This document shows, piece after piece, positions 1-7,688 of a stretch of 64,000 nt of DNA (within the stretch, counting starts at the first letter, position 1; every line of letters begins with the position of its first letter). The stretch lies in assembly GCF_025449335.1 (NCBI RefSeq), contig NZ_CP104883.1, forward strand, positions 2,720,501 to 2,784,500, read 5' to 3'. Source of the DNA: Bartonella sp. HY328 (lineage in GTDB: Bacteria; Pseudomonadota; Alphaproteobacteria; Rhizobiales; Rhizobiaceae). Below the pieces are notes generated by a model. That model searched no databases. It had not been told where the DNA came from and was given only the letters and a program-made list of their open reading frames with translations. Made by a program: the position numbers and the translations under genes.

Positions 1-747
1 CCGACACTTGAAAAAGTCATCAATGAAGCAAAAGGCACTGTTCGTTTGGTTAAGATGAATATTGACGATCATCCATCAATAGCTGGCCAGCTTGGCATTT
101 CTTCCATTCCTGCGGTTGTTGCATTTGTTAATGGGCAGCCAGTTGATGCTTTTATGGGCAATGTGCCAGAAAGCGAAATACGTGAATTTATTAGCCGTCA
201 TTCAGCGGCAGATCAAAAACCTGATATGCAAGAAGCAGTTGAAACTGCACAAGAATTTTTAAAAAATGGTGAATTTGTTCAGGCGCTGAATATTTTTTCA
301 GCAATTTTACAGCAAGAACCGGAAAATATTCCTGCAATTGCTGGCCTTGCAACTTGTTTTCTAGAAGCCGGTGAGCTTGACCAAGCCAAAGCTATTCTTG
401 CAACCGCACCAGAAAATAAAAAAAGTGATCCAGCCTTAAGCGCCGTTTTGGCGCGTATTGCCATTGCAGAACAAATTAAGACACTTGGCGACCCAATTGC
501 ATTGCAAAAACAAGTCGATGAGGATCCCAAAAACTTTTCGGCGCGTTTTGATCTAGCCCTTATTTTTAACGCTCAAGGTGAGCATGCAAAAGCGGCTGAT
601 ATGCTGCTTGACCTAATGCGTGAAGACCGCACTTGGGAAGATGAAAAAGCCAAAAAACAGCTGTTACAGTTTTTTGAAGTTTGGGGCGCAACCAATCCTG
701 TTACCTTATCAGCACGGCGTAAATTGTCTTCACTGCTTTTTGCTTAA
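1..747 (+). CDS. cnoX: Co-chaperone thioredoxin with TPR domain (CnoX/YbbN family), 5' truncated
   Basis: The frame is open from base 1, so the gene begins before the window; the N-terminal part with the usual CxxC-type site is not visible. The visible 248 residues start with the second half of a thioredoxin fold, including the cis-proline segment SSIPAVVAF and the hydrophobic strand after it. After about residue 75 comes a helical tetratricopeptide-type region (ALNIFSAILQQEPENIPAIA and similar) running to the end. This order, thioredoxin then TPR, is that of CnoX/YbbN, a chaperone and redox helper that passes clients to DnaK and GroEL. A hairpin just after the stop probably ends the transcript. 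The family call is firm; whether the CxxC is intact cannot be judged here. Confidence 0.88.
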   Translation, partial: PTLEKVINEAKGTVRLVKMNIDDHPSIAGQLGISSIPAVVAFVNGQPVDAFMGNVPESEIREFISRHSAADQKPDMQEAVETAQEFLKNGEFVQALNIFSAILQQEPENIPAIAGLATCFLEAGELDQAKAILATAPENKKSDPALSAVLARIAIAEQIKTLGDPIALQKQVDEDPKNFSARFDLALIFNAQGEHAKAADMLLDLMREDRTWEDEKAKKQLLQFFEVWGATNPVTLSARRKLSSLLFA

Positions 748-769
748 GACGAGGTAGATTGAGTTTACG

Positions 770-801
770 AAGGCCAGTAGATATCGCCGTTTACTGGCCT
801 T
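770..801 (+). terminator. Hairpin terminator after cnoX
   Basis: Ten-base perfect arms AAGGCCAGTA / TACTGGCCTT with a 12-nt loop lie 23 bp after the cnoX stop. The following T-run is short (TTAT), so this is a moderate rather than strong intrinsic terminator. It also sits between convergent genes. Confidence 0.6.
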
Positions 802-872
802 TATGCTAAAAAATCTAACATGAAATATAAACAGTGGTTAACATCAAACATTGATGGCAACGACGAATTGTC

Positions 873-1553
873 TTACAATTTAATGGATTTCATAGTTTGC
901 CTTACAAGATGATCTGATGCCCGTGTTGTTTCTGGCAACCTATAGCTTGGGGCTAGCTTTAATACCCAATCACAAGCGGTATGCAATGAAATCTTATGCC
1001 CAATAGATACAAATAGAGGCTTAACATCAGTTTGCGTCCTTAAACATGCACCAATCACCTCGCCATTATCAATTAATGGCGTTTGACATCCACGTATTCT
1101 ATCTGGAACATCGTAAAGCCCAATAAGATGATTTTTGGCACAACCTATAGTTGGCTTATCAAATAGAATGCCTAAATGACAAGCTAACCCAAATCTCCGT
1201 GGATGTGCCAATCCTTGTGAATCGGTGACAATTAAATCAGCTTTTGTTTTTAAATTTTCTAAAGCTTGGCAAATAGATGGCAATTCGCGAAAAGAAAGAT
1301 AGCCAGGTATATATTGATAGTCGACTTTTGTCTCAATAATGCTTTCCTCTCGTATTTCCAGTGAATTAGCATCAATAGCGACAGCGGCAGCTACAGCTTT
1401 TCCGCTTATCTCATCATAAGCAGCATCAACACCAACAACTATTTCAATTGGGTCAAAACAATCCTTGGTGATGATTTTTTGAGACAAGGATTTTTGGATT
1501 TCATCCATAGCTTTTACATCAATATCCCAATCATGATGATGATATTGCTCCAT
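873..1553 (-). CDS. nfi: Endonuclease V (deoxyinosine 3'-endonuclease)
   Basis: This 226-residue protein carries the full set of endonuclease V motifs: GVDAAY with the metal-binding Asp43, YIPGYLSFRE with Glu90, TDSQGLAHPRRFGLA with Asp111, GCAKN, VSIGHK and the C-terminal YRLPE. In E. coli Nfi the equivalent metal ligands are D35, E89 and D110. The enzyme nicks DNA near deoxyinosine and so starts repair of deaminated adenine. The ATG at 1551-1553 is preceded by a clear Shine-Dalgarno AGAAGGA at 1560-1566. It is a single-gene unit convergent with cnoX. Length is normal for the family, so the gene looks intact. Confidence 0.93.
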   Translation of the reverse strand: MEQYHHHDWDIDVKAMDEIQKSLSQKIITKDCFDPIEIVVGVDAAYDEISGKAVAAAVAIDANSLEIREESIIETKVDYQYIPGYLSFRELPSICQALENLKTKADLIVTDSQGLAHPRRFGLACHLGILFDKPTIGCAKNHLIGLYDVPDRIRGCQTPLIDNGEVIGACLRTQTDVKPLFVSIGHKISLHTACDWVLKLAPSYRLPETTRASDHLVRQTMKSIKL

Positions 1554-2021
1554 AATTAATCCTTCTAGCCATTACGCCCACTAAATTAGCAAGGCTGTTA
1601 AAACATATTTGTTTAAATATTTATACATTTGTGTTTATCGGCACAAATAATATCTACCGCAAATGATGAATTCGACAATTTCCTCCAATATAATTGATAA
1701 ATTATATTATAAAATAATTTATTAAATAATAATATTAATAATAAAACTATAATTATATTTATAAATAATGATTTATTATAAGTATAAATTTTAAAATCAA
1801 AGTACTTTAATTATTTTATTTATTATTTTTAATTGCATAAAGGCATTTTTTATAGTATTAATTGATGTTATATTAATGCGATTGTATTTTTTTGACGTAA
1901 CAAAAAAATGTATGGCATCATTTAATGCATAAATGAGCGTAAACATTTTATGTGCTTTTGAATATTTAAGCCATGTTTAGTGGCGTAGCAAACTTATCGC
2001 AATAAGGGCGAAAAATTGTAT

Positions 2022-2041
2022 TGCAGTAAAATTATACTGCA
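2022..2041. promoter_or_regulatory. Inverted repeat upstream of pilin gene
   Basis: Perfect 7-bp arms TGCAGTA / TACTGCA with a 6-bp spacer, ending 65 bp before the pilin ATG. Shape fits a dimeric regulator site; no regulator is assigned. Confidence 0.4.
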
Positions 2042-2048
2042 TAAGATA

Positions 2049-2069
2049 TTCTGTATTCTTAATACAGAA
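2049..2069. promoter_or_regulatory. Second inverted repeat upstream of pilin gene
   Basis: Perfect 9-bp arms TTCTGTATT / AATACAGAA around a 3-bp centre, 37 bp before the pilin ATG. It could be an operator or a short leader hairpin. It lies only 7 bp from the first dyad. Confidence 0.45.
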
Positions 2070-2106
2070 AATTTAACAATCTTAAATAAAAACTTAGGAG
2101 TTTTTA

Positions 2107-2667
2107 ATGAAGTTCATTATAAAGTACTTGGCTACATCTAGTATTATTGCTTTATCTATTGTTGTGTCCCACGCAGAAACTGCAACAAATAGTTTAGATG
2201 TTCAAATCACTATTAAAGATGGTTGCACAGTCCAGTTTCCACAAAATTCAGGCAAAATTGATTTTGGTGAATATGCAGCGATTACAACCACTATTTCAAA
2301 ATCGCAAGCAGTTGTCGTAAATTGCAAAAATGCAACGACTACCTCAGTACCGGCTGGCACCTATACTTTGGCATTAAATAACGGTACCGGTACAGGTGCA
2401 ACAACAGAAGCTCGTAAATTAACAAGTGGTAATAATACAATTAATTACACAGTTTACCAAGCCAGCAACCTTTCTTCAACTGCTTGCAGCGGTACGCTCT
2501 GGGGCTCTAGTGGTGCACAAATGTTTTCTGGTTCACTCACCTCAACGGCTACTAGCCCAATAACTGGCAATCATACCCATTATTTTACCGTTTGCATCCC
2601 TGTTCCAGCCACCCAGCCTACTAACGGCGTATATACTGATACATTAACTGCAACTCTTTCTTACTAA
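2107..2667 (+). CDS. Csu-type major pilin, spore coat U (SCPU) domain protein
   Basis: The 186-residue product starts with a signal peptide (cleavage likely after SHA at residue 23). The mature part is a single SCPU/Csu pilin domain: IKDGCTVQFP, a conserved FGEY segment, paired cysteines (DGC and VNCKN) and a C-terminal strand ending TDTLTATLSY. These subunits polymerise by donor-strand exchange into thin archaic chaperone-usher pili. It is the first of four genes in the order pilin, chaperone, usher, tip-like subunit; the E. coli/Acinetobacter Csu locus has more subunit genes, so this is a minimal version with one major pilin. GGAG (2097-2100) is the probable ribosome site. SCPU assignment is by motif recognition; adhesive function is inferred from family. 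Confidence 0.82.
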   Translation: MKFIIKYLATSSIIALSIVVSHAETATNSLDVQITIKDGCTVQFPQNSGKIDFGEYAAITTTISKSQAVVVNCKNATTTSVPAGTYTLALNNGTGTGATTEARKLTSGNNTINYTVYQASNLSSTACSGTLWGSSGAQMFSGSLTSTATSPITGNHTHYFTVCIPVPATQPTNGVYTDTLTATLSY

Positions 2668-2764
2668 GATTACGCTTACTAAGATTAAAATTGTTTCAAA
2701 AATTATTCTTGGGGCAGCATAACTGCGCCAAGATTGTACAAAACTTGATAATCATAGGTGTTAC

Positions 2765-3514
2765 ATGCGTTTTTGGACGTATTTTTTTGGATTAAGTATC
2801 TTATTTTTTTCCCTTACAACAGCAAATTCACAACAATTGAAAGGTGGGGTTACGCTCACCATTATGCCCCTTGCATTAGATATTAAACCGCCGCAAGTTG
2901 GTGATAATGTCATCGTTCTTAACGGTAGCGAAATGCCTATTCGCTTACAAGTACGCATATTTCGTTGGCAGCAGCGCAATGGCAAAGATTATTATGCACC
3001 AACCAAGGAAGTTATTGTAAATCCGCCTTTTATTGAAGTGCAACCAAATGGGCGTGCAACAGCGCGGGTAACCCGTATTTCGAAAAAGCCATTAACCGGT
3101 GAAGAAAGTTATCGCGTCTTTGTTGATCAAATACCTATTTCATCTTTGCGCACCGCTAAATCTGGCATTGTAACACCTGGCGTTAACATGGTTTTGCGGC
3201 AAATTATTCCCGTTTTTTTTCGCCCTGGCATAGGCCCTGCATCTAATAATCAACAGCAGCAAGATTTAATCTTTACAGCAAAAGCTGCGCGTGGCGGCTT
3301 TAATATCACAGCTAGCAATCGTGGTGTAAATCGGATTAGAATTTCTGATGTTAGCCTTGTCGCCAATGGGTCAATTATTGGCAGCAAAGGCAATTTAGCT
3401 GGTTACGCTTTACCCGGCTCTGCAATTCAATTTTTTGTACCAACACAAGGCGGAGGCATGCCAAATGCTATTCGCTTTATCACAGATCAAGGTGCCATGG
3501 AGCTCCCATTGTAG
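2765..3514 (+). CDS. Periplasmic pilus chaperone (CsuC-like, PapD fold)
   Basis: A 249-residue secreted protein with a signal peptide ending near residue 22 (TTANS). The N-terminal Ig-like domain shows the pattern of archaic pilus chaperones: MPLALDIKPPQVGDNVIVLN, LQVRIFRWQQ, VNPPFIEVQPNGRATARV and YRVFVDQIP, followed by a second beta domain. Such chaperones hold pilin subunits in the periplasm by donor-strand complementation and deliver them to the usher. The gene lies 97 bp after the pilin stop and 65 bp before the usher, consistent with one operon. A weak AGG lies before the ATG, so translation may be modest. Confidence 0.87.
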   Translation: MRFWTYFFGLSILFFSLTTANSQQLKGGVTLTIMPLALDIKPPQVGDNVIVLNGSEMPIRLQVRIFRWQQRNGKDYYAPTKEVIVNPPFIEVQPNGRATARVTRISKKPLTGEESYRVFVDQIPISSLRTAKSGIVTPGVNMVLRQIIPVFFRPGIGPASNNQQQQDLIFTAKAARGGFNITASNRGVNRIRISDVSLVANGSIIGSKGNLAGYALPGSAIQFFVPTQGGGMPNAIRFITDQGAMELPL

Positions 3515-3579
3515 ATCAATCAACACCGTTAAATGCGGTGTTGCAATTGGCGCAATCAGGCTTTACAAAGGCATAAAGG

Positions 3580-6225
3580 ATGGCAAACCGACCAAGTCAA
3601 AATGGGAAATTTTGTTTTAGTATCCGTCTCTTCGCGCTCATACCACTCGCAGTAGGAGTTGTCATTTCTTCGCTATCAAATATTAAAGCTCAAAATGCTT
3701 CCGATGATACACAATGGGTTTTGGTTGACGATATTGCGGAATTAAATAATTCTGCATCAACTGAGACTGTGGCTGATCCTACGCCAGAAGAAGAACCGAA
3801 CTATCAGGCTACTACTCCCCAAGAAACGATATTTCGCAATTCAGATATTTATGTATATATTTCACTTAATGGCGAAAATCGGCCAGGAATGTTTGCAGTA
3901 AGGCAAGGCGATGGTGGCGTATTAATGATGCGCGATAGAGTTTTGCGTAAAATAGGACTTTTACCGCAACGATTAGCCACCAATAAAGAGGGCTGGGTGA
4001 CGCTTGATAAGCTTAAAGCGGTTACATATGATTATAATACTATAAGCGAAACCCTTGAATTTGTTACCACTGATAAAAATACACTCGCTCCCTTTGTCGT
4101 TAGCCTTGATCCAGAAGCAAGCGCGGCAAGAGAGAATGATGAAAATGGAATCAAGCCCCAGTCGGATTTAGCTGCTTTATTTAATTATAGTATCTATGCT
4201 GATTCAGGTAATAACAAATTTGACAATCTTTGGAATTTTCAAGGCATTTCAGCAACGGTCGATAGCCGCATTACCGGGAAATTTGGTACATTTTATACAT
4301 CAGAACTTATTCGTTATTCTTCACAGGGGTTTGACGGCGATAAAACTGAATTTATTCACTTAGATAGTTATTGGACTTTTTCCGATGAAAAACGTATGCT
4401 CACTTATCAAATCGGCGATGTGATCACCCGCAGCCTCACTTGGTCTCGCTCCACCCGTCTAGGTGGCATACAATTAAGGCGAAACTTTTCACTTAGAGAT
4501 AATCTTGTTACCATGGCGCTGCCAGAACTCTCTGGTTCCGCGGCTGTGCCATCTTCAGTCGACCTTTATTTAAATACTGCACAGCGTTCTATTGAAAACG
4601 TGCCATCAGGTCCCTTTTCTCTAACTGATATGCCTGTTTTAAGTGGCCCTAATAACGCTCGCCTTGTATTGCGAGATGCATTAGGACGTGAAACCGTCCA
4701 AAATTTTTCTTTTTATGCGTCTGCCGATTTACTAGCACGTGGTTTATGGGATTTTTCACTGGAAGCTGGAACACCACGACGTAATTATGGCAGTCAGTCA
4801 GCAGACTACACAAAAGATTTCTTTGTATCGGGCACTTTCCGTTATGGTTTAACCAATCGTATAACTCTTGAAGGCCACGGTGAAATAGGATCCAGTTTTT
4901 TTAATGGCGGCATAGGCGCTATCTTTACCATAGCCGATTTTGCACAACTATCTCTTGCTGGCTCGGCAAGTAACTATCAGAAGGAAATAGGGCAACAATT
5001 AAATGCTAGTGTCCAATTTCAGCGGTGGGGCGTTGTGATAACTGGCTTAATCCAGCGCAACTTTGGCGATTTTAATGACATGGCATTGATTGTTGATAGA
5101 AAAGCAAATGAACGTTTATCAGGCAATAGCTTTAATTTGGATAATTTAAACGCTGTCTATAGTTCACAACGCTTTGGGCAATTGCCAAAGGCAATTAATC
5201 AGCTGTCTTTGGGTACTAGTTTGCGTTTTGACCCAACAAACATAACCGTCAACTTTACCGAAACCATTTATCATGATCAAAATAGCAACCGGTTCATTAG
5301 CCTTTCCGCCAATAGGTCCTTTGGCAACAAATTAAACGGCTATGCAGCTGGTTTTAAAAACCTTAATGACGATAAAAAATATAGCTTTTTTGCAGGCCTT
5401 TCTTATCGATTTGATAATGGTATTGGCGTTTCAACCGGTGTCAATAATGATTATAATAGTACAAGAATTGATACGCGTATTTATAAAAATCTTGGTAGTA
5501 ATGTTGGCGACGTCGGTTGGTCGATTAAGGATTCAGAAGGTAAAGGGGGCAACCGAAGGGCGGAAGGACAATATCGCACTAGCATCGCCTTACTTTCTGC
5601 ATCAGTTGACCAATATGATGATAAATGGCGCGCAACACTTTCAGCTGATGGCGGCCTCGTATTTGCCGACGGCGCACTCATTCCAGCGCAGCGCGTTAAT
5701 GATGCATTTGCGGTTATCAATGCAGGCATTGGCGGCGTTGGTGTTAAGGTAGACAATCAAAACTCCGGTAAGACTTGGGGCAATGGTCGCTATGTAGCCC
5801 ATAATCTTAGCTCCTTTAATACGACGAGTATCGCCCTTGATATGGAAACCATGCCAGAAGACGCCATTGTTGAGGCAACCGAAATTATGGTGCGGCCTGC
5901 GCAAATGACCGGCGTTATTGTCAATTTTGGCGGTAGCGGCAGCAATAAGTATCTTTACGTCTCCTTTAAAGAGACCAATGGAAGTTTTGTCGAGGTAGGA
6001 TCGCTTGCGCAAGTCGTTGGAAGCGATATTGCATTTGACATTGGCTATGATGGCTCTGTCATTATTCCACTTTCCAAAGTGAAGCTTCCCGCAACTCTTC
6101 ATATTATGAAAATTGATGGCAGTATCTGCGAAGCAGTATTGTTGAATAATATTGCAACCGGCATCAATGCTGGTTTGCAAACTATTTCATGCAAGACGAT
6201 AAGGGCTGCGCAAACCAACCAATAA
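3580..6225 (+). CDS. Outer-membrane pilus usher (CsuD-like)
   Basis: The 881-residue protein has a long signal sequence (about 1-37), a usher N-terminal domain (IYVYISLNGENRPGMFAV), a large beta-barrel region rich in alternating strands (GYAAGFKNLN, YSFFAGLSYRFDNGIG and similar) and C-terminal plug/CTD-like domains (VIVNFGGSG, LYVSFKETNGSFVEVG). This is the outer-membrane pore that recruits chaperone-pilin complexes and secretes the pilus. Length fits the archaic class. The start is 65 bp after the chaperone stop with AAAGG directly upstream. No frameshift was seen over 2.6 kb, so the operon appears functional. Confidence 0.88.
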   Translation: MANRPSQNGKFCFSIRLFALIPLAVGVVISSLSNIKAQNASDDTQWVLVDDIAELNNSASTETVADPTPEEEPNYQATTPQETIFRNSDIYVYISLNGENRPGMFAVRQGDGGVLMMRDRVLRKIGLLPQRLATNKEGWVTLDKLKAVTYDYNTISETLEFVTTDKNTLAPFVVSLDPEASAARENDENGIKPQSDLAALFNYSIYADSGNNKFDNLWNFQGISATVDSRITGKFGTFYTSELIRYSSQGFDGDKTEFIHLDSYWTFSDEKRMLTYQIGDVITRSLTWSRSTRLGGIQLRRNFSLRDNLVTMALPELSGSAAVPSSVDLYLNTAQRSIENVPSGPFSLTDMPVLSGPNNARLVLRDALGRETVQNFSFYASADLLARGLWDFSLEAGTPRRNYGSQSADYTKDFFVSGTFRYGLTNRITLEGHGEIGSSFFNGGIGAIFTIADFAQLSLAGSASNYQKEIGQQLNASVQFQRWGVVITGLIQRNFGDFNDMALIVDRKANERLSGNSFNLDNLNAVYSSQRFGQLPKAINQLSLGTSLRFDPTNITVNFTETIYHDQNSNRFISLSANRSFGNKLNGYAAGFKNLNDDKKYSFFAGLSYRFDNGIGVSTGVNNDYNSTRIDTRIYKNLGSNVGDVGWSIKDSEGKGGNRRAEGQYRTSIALLSASVDQYDDKWRATLSADGGLVFADGALIPAQRVNDAFAVINAGIGGVGVKVDNQNSGKTWGNGRYVAHNLSSFNTTSIALDMETMPEDAIVEATEIMVRPAQMTGVIVNFGGSGSNKYLYVSFKETNGSFVEVGSLAQVVGSDIAFDIGYDGSVIIPLSKVKLPATLHIMKIDGSICEAVLLNNIATGINAGLQTISCKTIRAAQTNQ

Positions 6226-6299
6226 TTTATAGCAAAATATACAAATGCGCTTTCAATAAATAATAGGCAAATTAACACCACGCAAGAAAAGATAAAACA

Positions 6300-7445
6300 A
6301 TGAATTACAAATATTTTAATTATAAGTTTATATTTAATTATTTTTTATCTATGCTTATGCTTATTCCTATTAATAATTTACCATTTATAAATCAATCAGA
6401 AGCGTCGATTCTTGGTAATATTGCAAGCTGTGATTTGGTGGCACCATTGGGAGTCATAAATCTTGGTACTATTAATCCACTTTCAAGCTCTCAACCAATG
6501 ATCAATTCTCAAAATATGAGTATTCGATGTCAAACTCTAGCATTTTGGGGCCCTATTCTTTTCGGGCCCTATACCTATTATGCCGATATGTGTGTAGGGC
6601 TTAAATCTGCTTCCATTAGTCAAACGTCACGAAAGCTTTATCTGCAAAGAGCTAATGGTACATTGGACCCAACACAATCTATTGATTTATTGGTGTATGA
6701 TCGATCAACTCCGACAAGTCCAACAATATTGGGCACTGGATTGCTTGGTGGAGGAGATCCGTACCGAACCCGATTAAAAAAAAGTGGCGTTACCAGCAAT
6801 AGTTTGTTAAATCCTATTGATCTTGAGGAAAATTTTAACATTGGCATGCAACTTAGCACGTCCCAGCAAGCTCAGCTGCCTGTGGGAACATATTCAAATA
6901 CTTTTGTCTTTGTCAGCTGGTCTGGCCCCGCATCTAGTCTTATTTCTGCAATAGAACCAATCATCCCGAGCATCATTAATAGCTGTACTGATTTTCTTGG
7001 TAATAATTTTACGGAACAATCTTTTACGGTTACTGCTAAGGTTTTAGCAGGATGTAGCGTATCCGTCACCAATATTAACTTTGGTGACTATGTGGGCATT
7101 GTTAGTGATTTAGATAAGGATGGCGCAGTAAATCTTAAGTGTAATGTGAATGCTCCCTATGAAATACAAATTAATGGCGGTAAATCTGGCAATATTAACG
7201 CACGAAAAATGTATTTTGTGAGCAAGGATGGTATAGAAGATCGCAATAAAGCAATACCCTACCACATTTACCTGCCCAATACCCAAACTGAGTGGGGAAC
7301 CACCAAGGGCAGTAACTCCCATCAAGGAACGACAACTTCCAACTCGACAACAGTCAAAGTGAAAGCGGTTATACGTGCCTCTGAAGCAAATAATCCAGTA
7401 TCCGGCACTTACAAGGATAGCCTTGTGGTGACAACAATTTATTAA
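6300..7445 (+). CDS. Csu-type tip-like subunit with two SCPU-like domains
   Basis: This 381-residue protein has a hydrophobic N-terminal export signal (residues 1 to about 36). An N-terminal SCPU-like domain (CDLVAPLGVINLGTINP through the strand near 205) is followed by a C-terminal SCPU pilin domain (VLAGCSVSVTNINFGDYVGI to GTYKDSLVVTTIY). Two-domain subunits encoded last in Csu operons (CsuE in Acinetobacter) sit at the pilus tip and bind surfaces; that role is inferred from position and architecture. The gene starts 74 bp after the usher. The first domain has few similarities I recognise beyond the cysteine pattern, as expected for a variable adhesin. Confidence 0.78.
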   Translation: MNYKYFNYKFIFNYFLSMLMLIPINNLPFINQSEASILGNIASCDLVAPLGVINLGTINPLSSSQPMINSQNMSIRCQTLAFWGPILFGPYTYYADMCVGLKSASISQTSRKLYLQRANGTLDPTQSIDLLVYDRSTPTSPTILGTGLLGGGDPYRTRLKKSGVTSNSLLNPIDLEENFNIGMQLSTSQQAQLPVGTYSNTFVFVSWSGPASSLISAIEPIIPSIINSCTDFLGNNFTEQSFTVTAKVLAGCSVSVTNINFGDYVGIVSDLDKDGAVNLKCNVNAPYEIQINGGKSGNINARKMYFVSKDGIEDRNKAIPYHIYLPNTQTEWGTTKGSNSHQGTTTSNSTTVKVKAVIRASEANNPVSGTYKDSLVVTTIY

Positions 7446-7688
7446 TTTATAATTTAATTCACACAATTATAGGTCTTAATGCCAATAATATTCTTATTCT
7501 GTTTTTCTATAATCATTCCTATATAAATTACTATATTTGCGTTTTGATGTTTTTTTATCATTCAAAATAAACATGGATAAAAATCTTAGTTTGTTATAGC
7601 GTAAACCGCTTTCCAGTTTTATGAAAATGCTTTAGTTAATCGATAAAAGCTTTGTTAAAACAAAAAGCATGTATATCATAAAGGCCAT

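Larger units (their letters stand above)
1554..2106. other. Very AT-rich non-coding island before the pilus operon
   Basis: No gene was found in this 553-bp gap. Roughly 1610-1870 is made almost only of A and T, far above the rest of the window. The last 90 bp before the pilin gene contain two inverted repeats listed separately. It presumably holds the pilus promoter; AT-rich, curved DNA of this kind is a common target of MucR/Ros-like or H-NS-like silencers, which is inference here. Confidence 0.6.
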
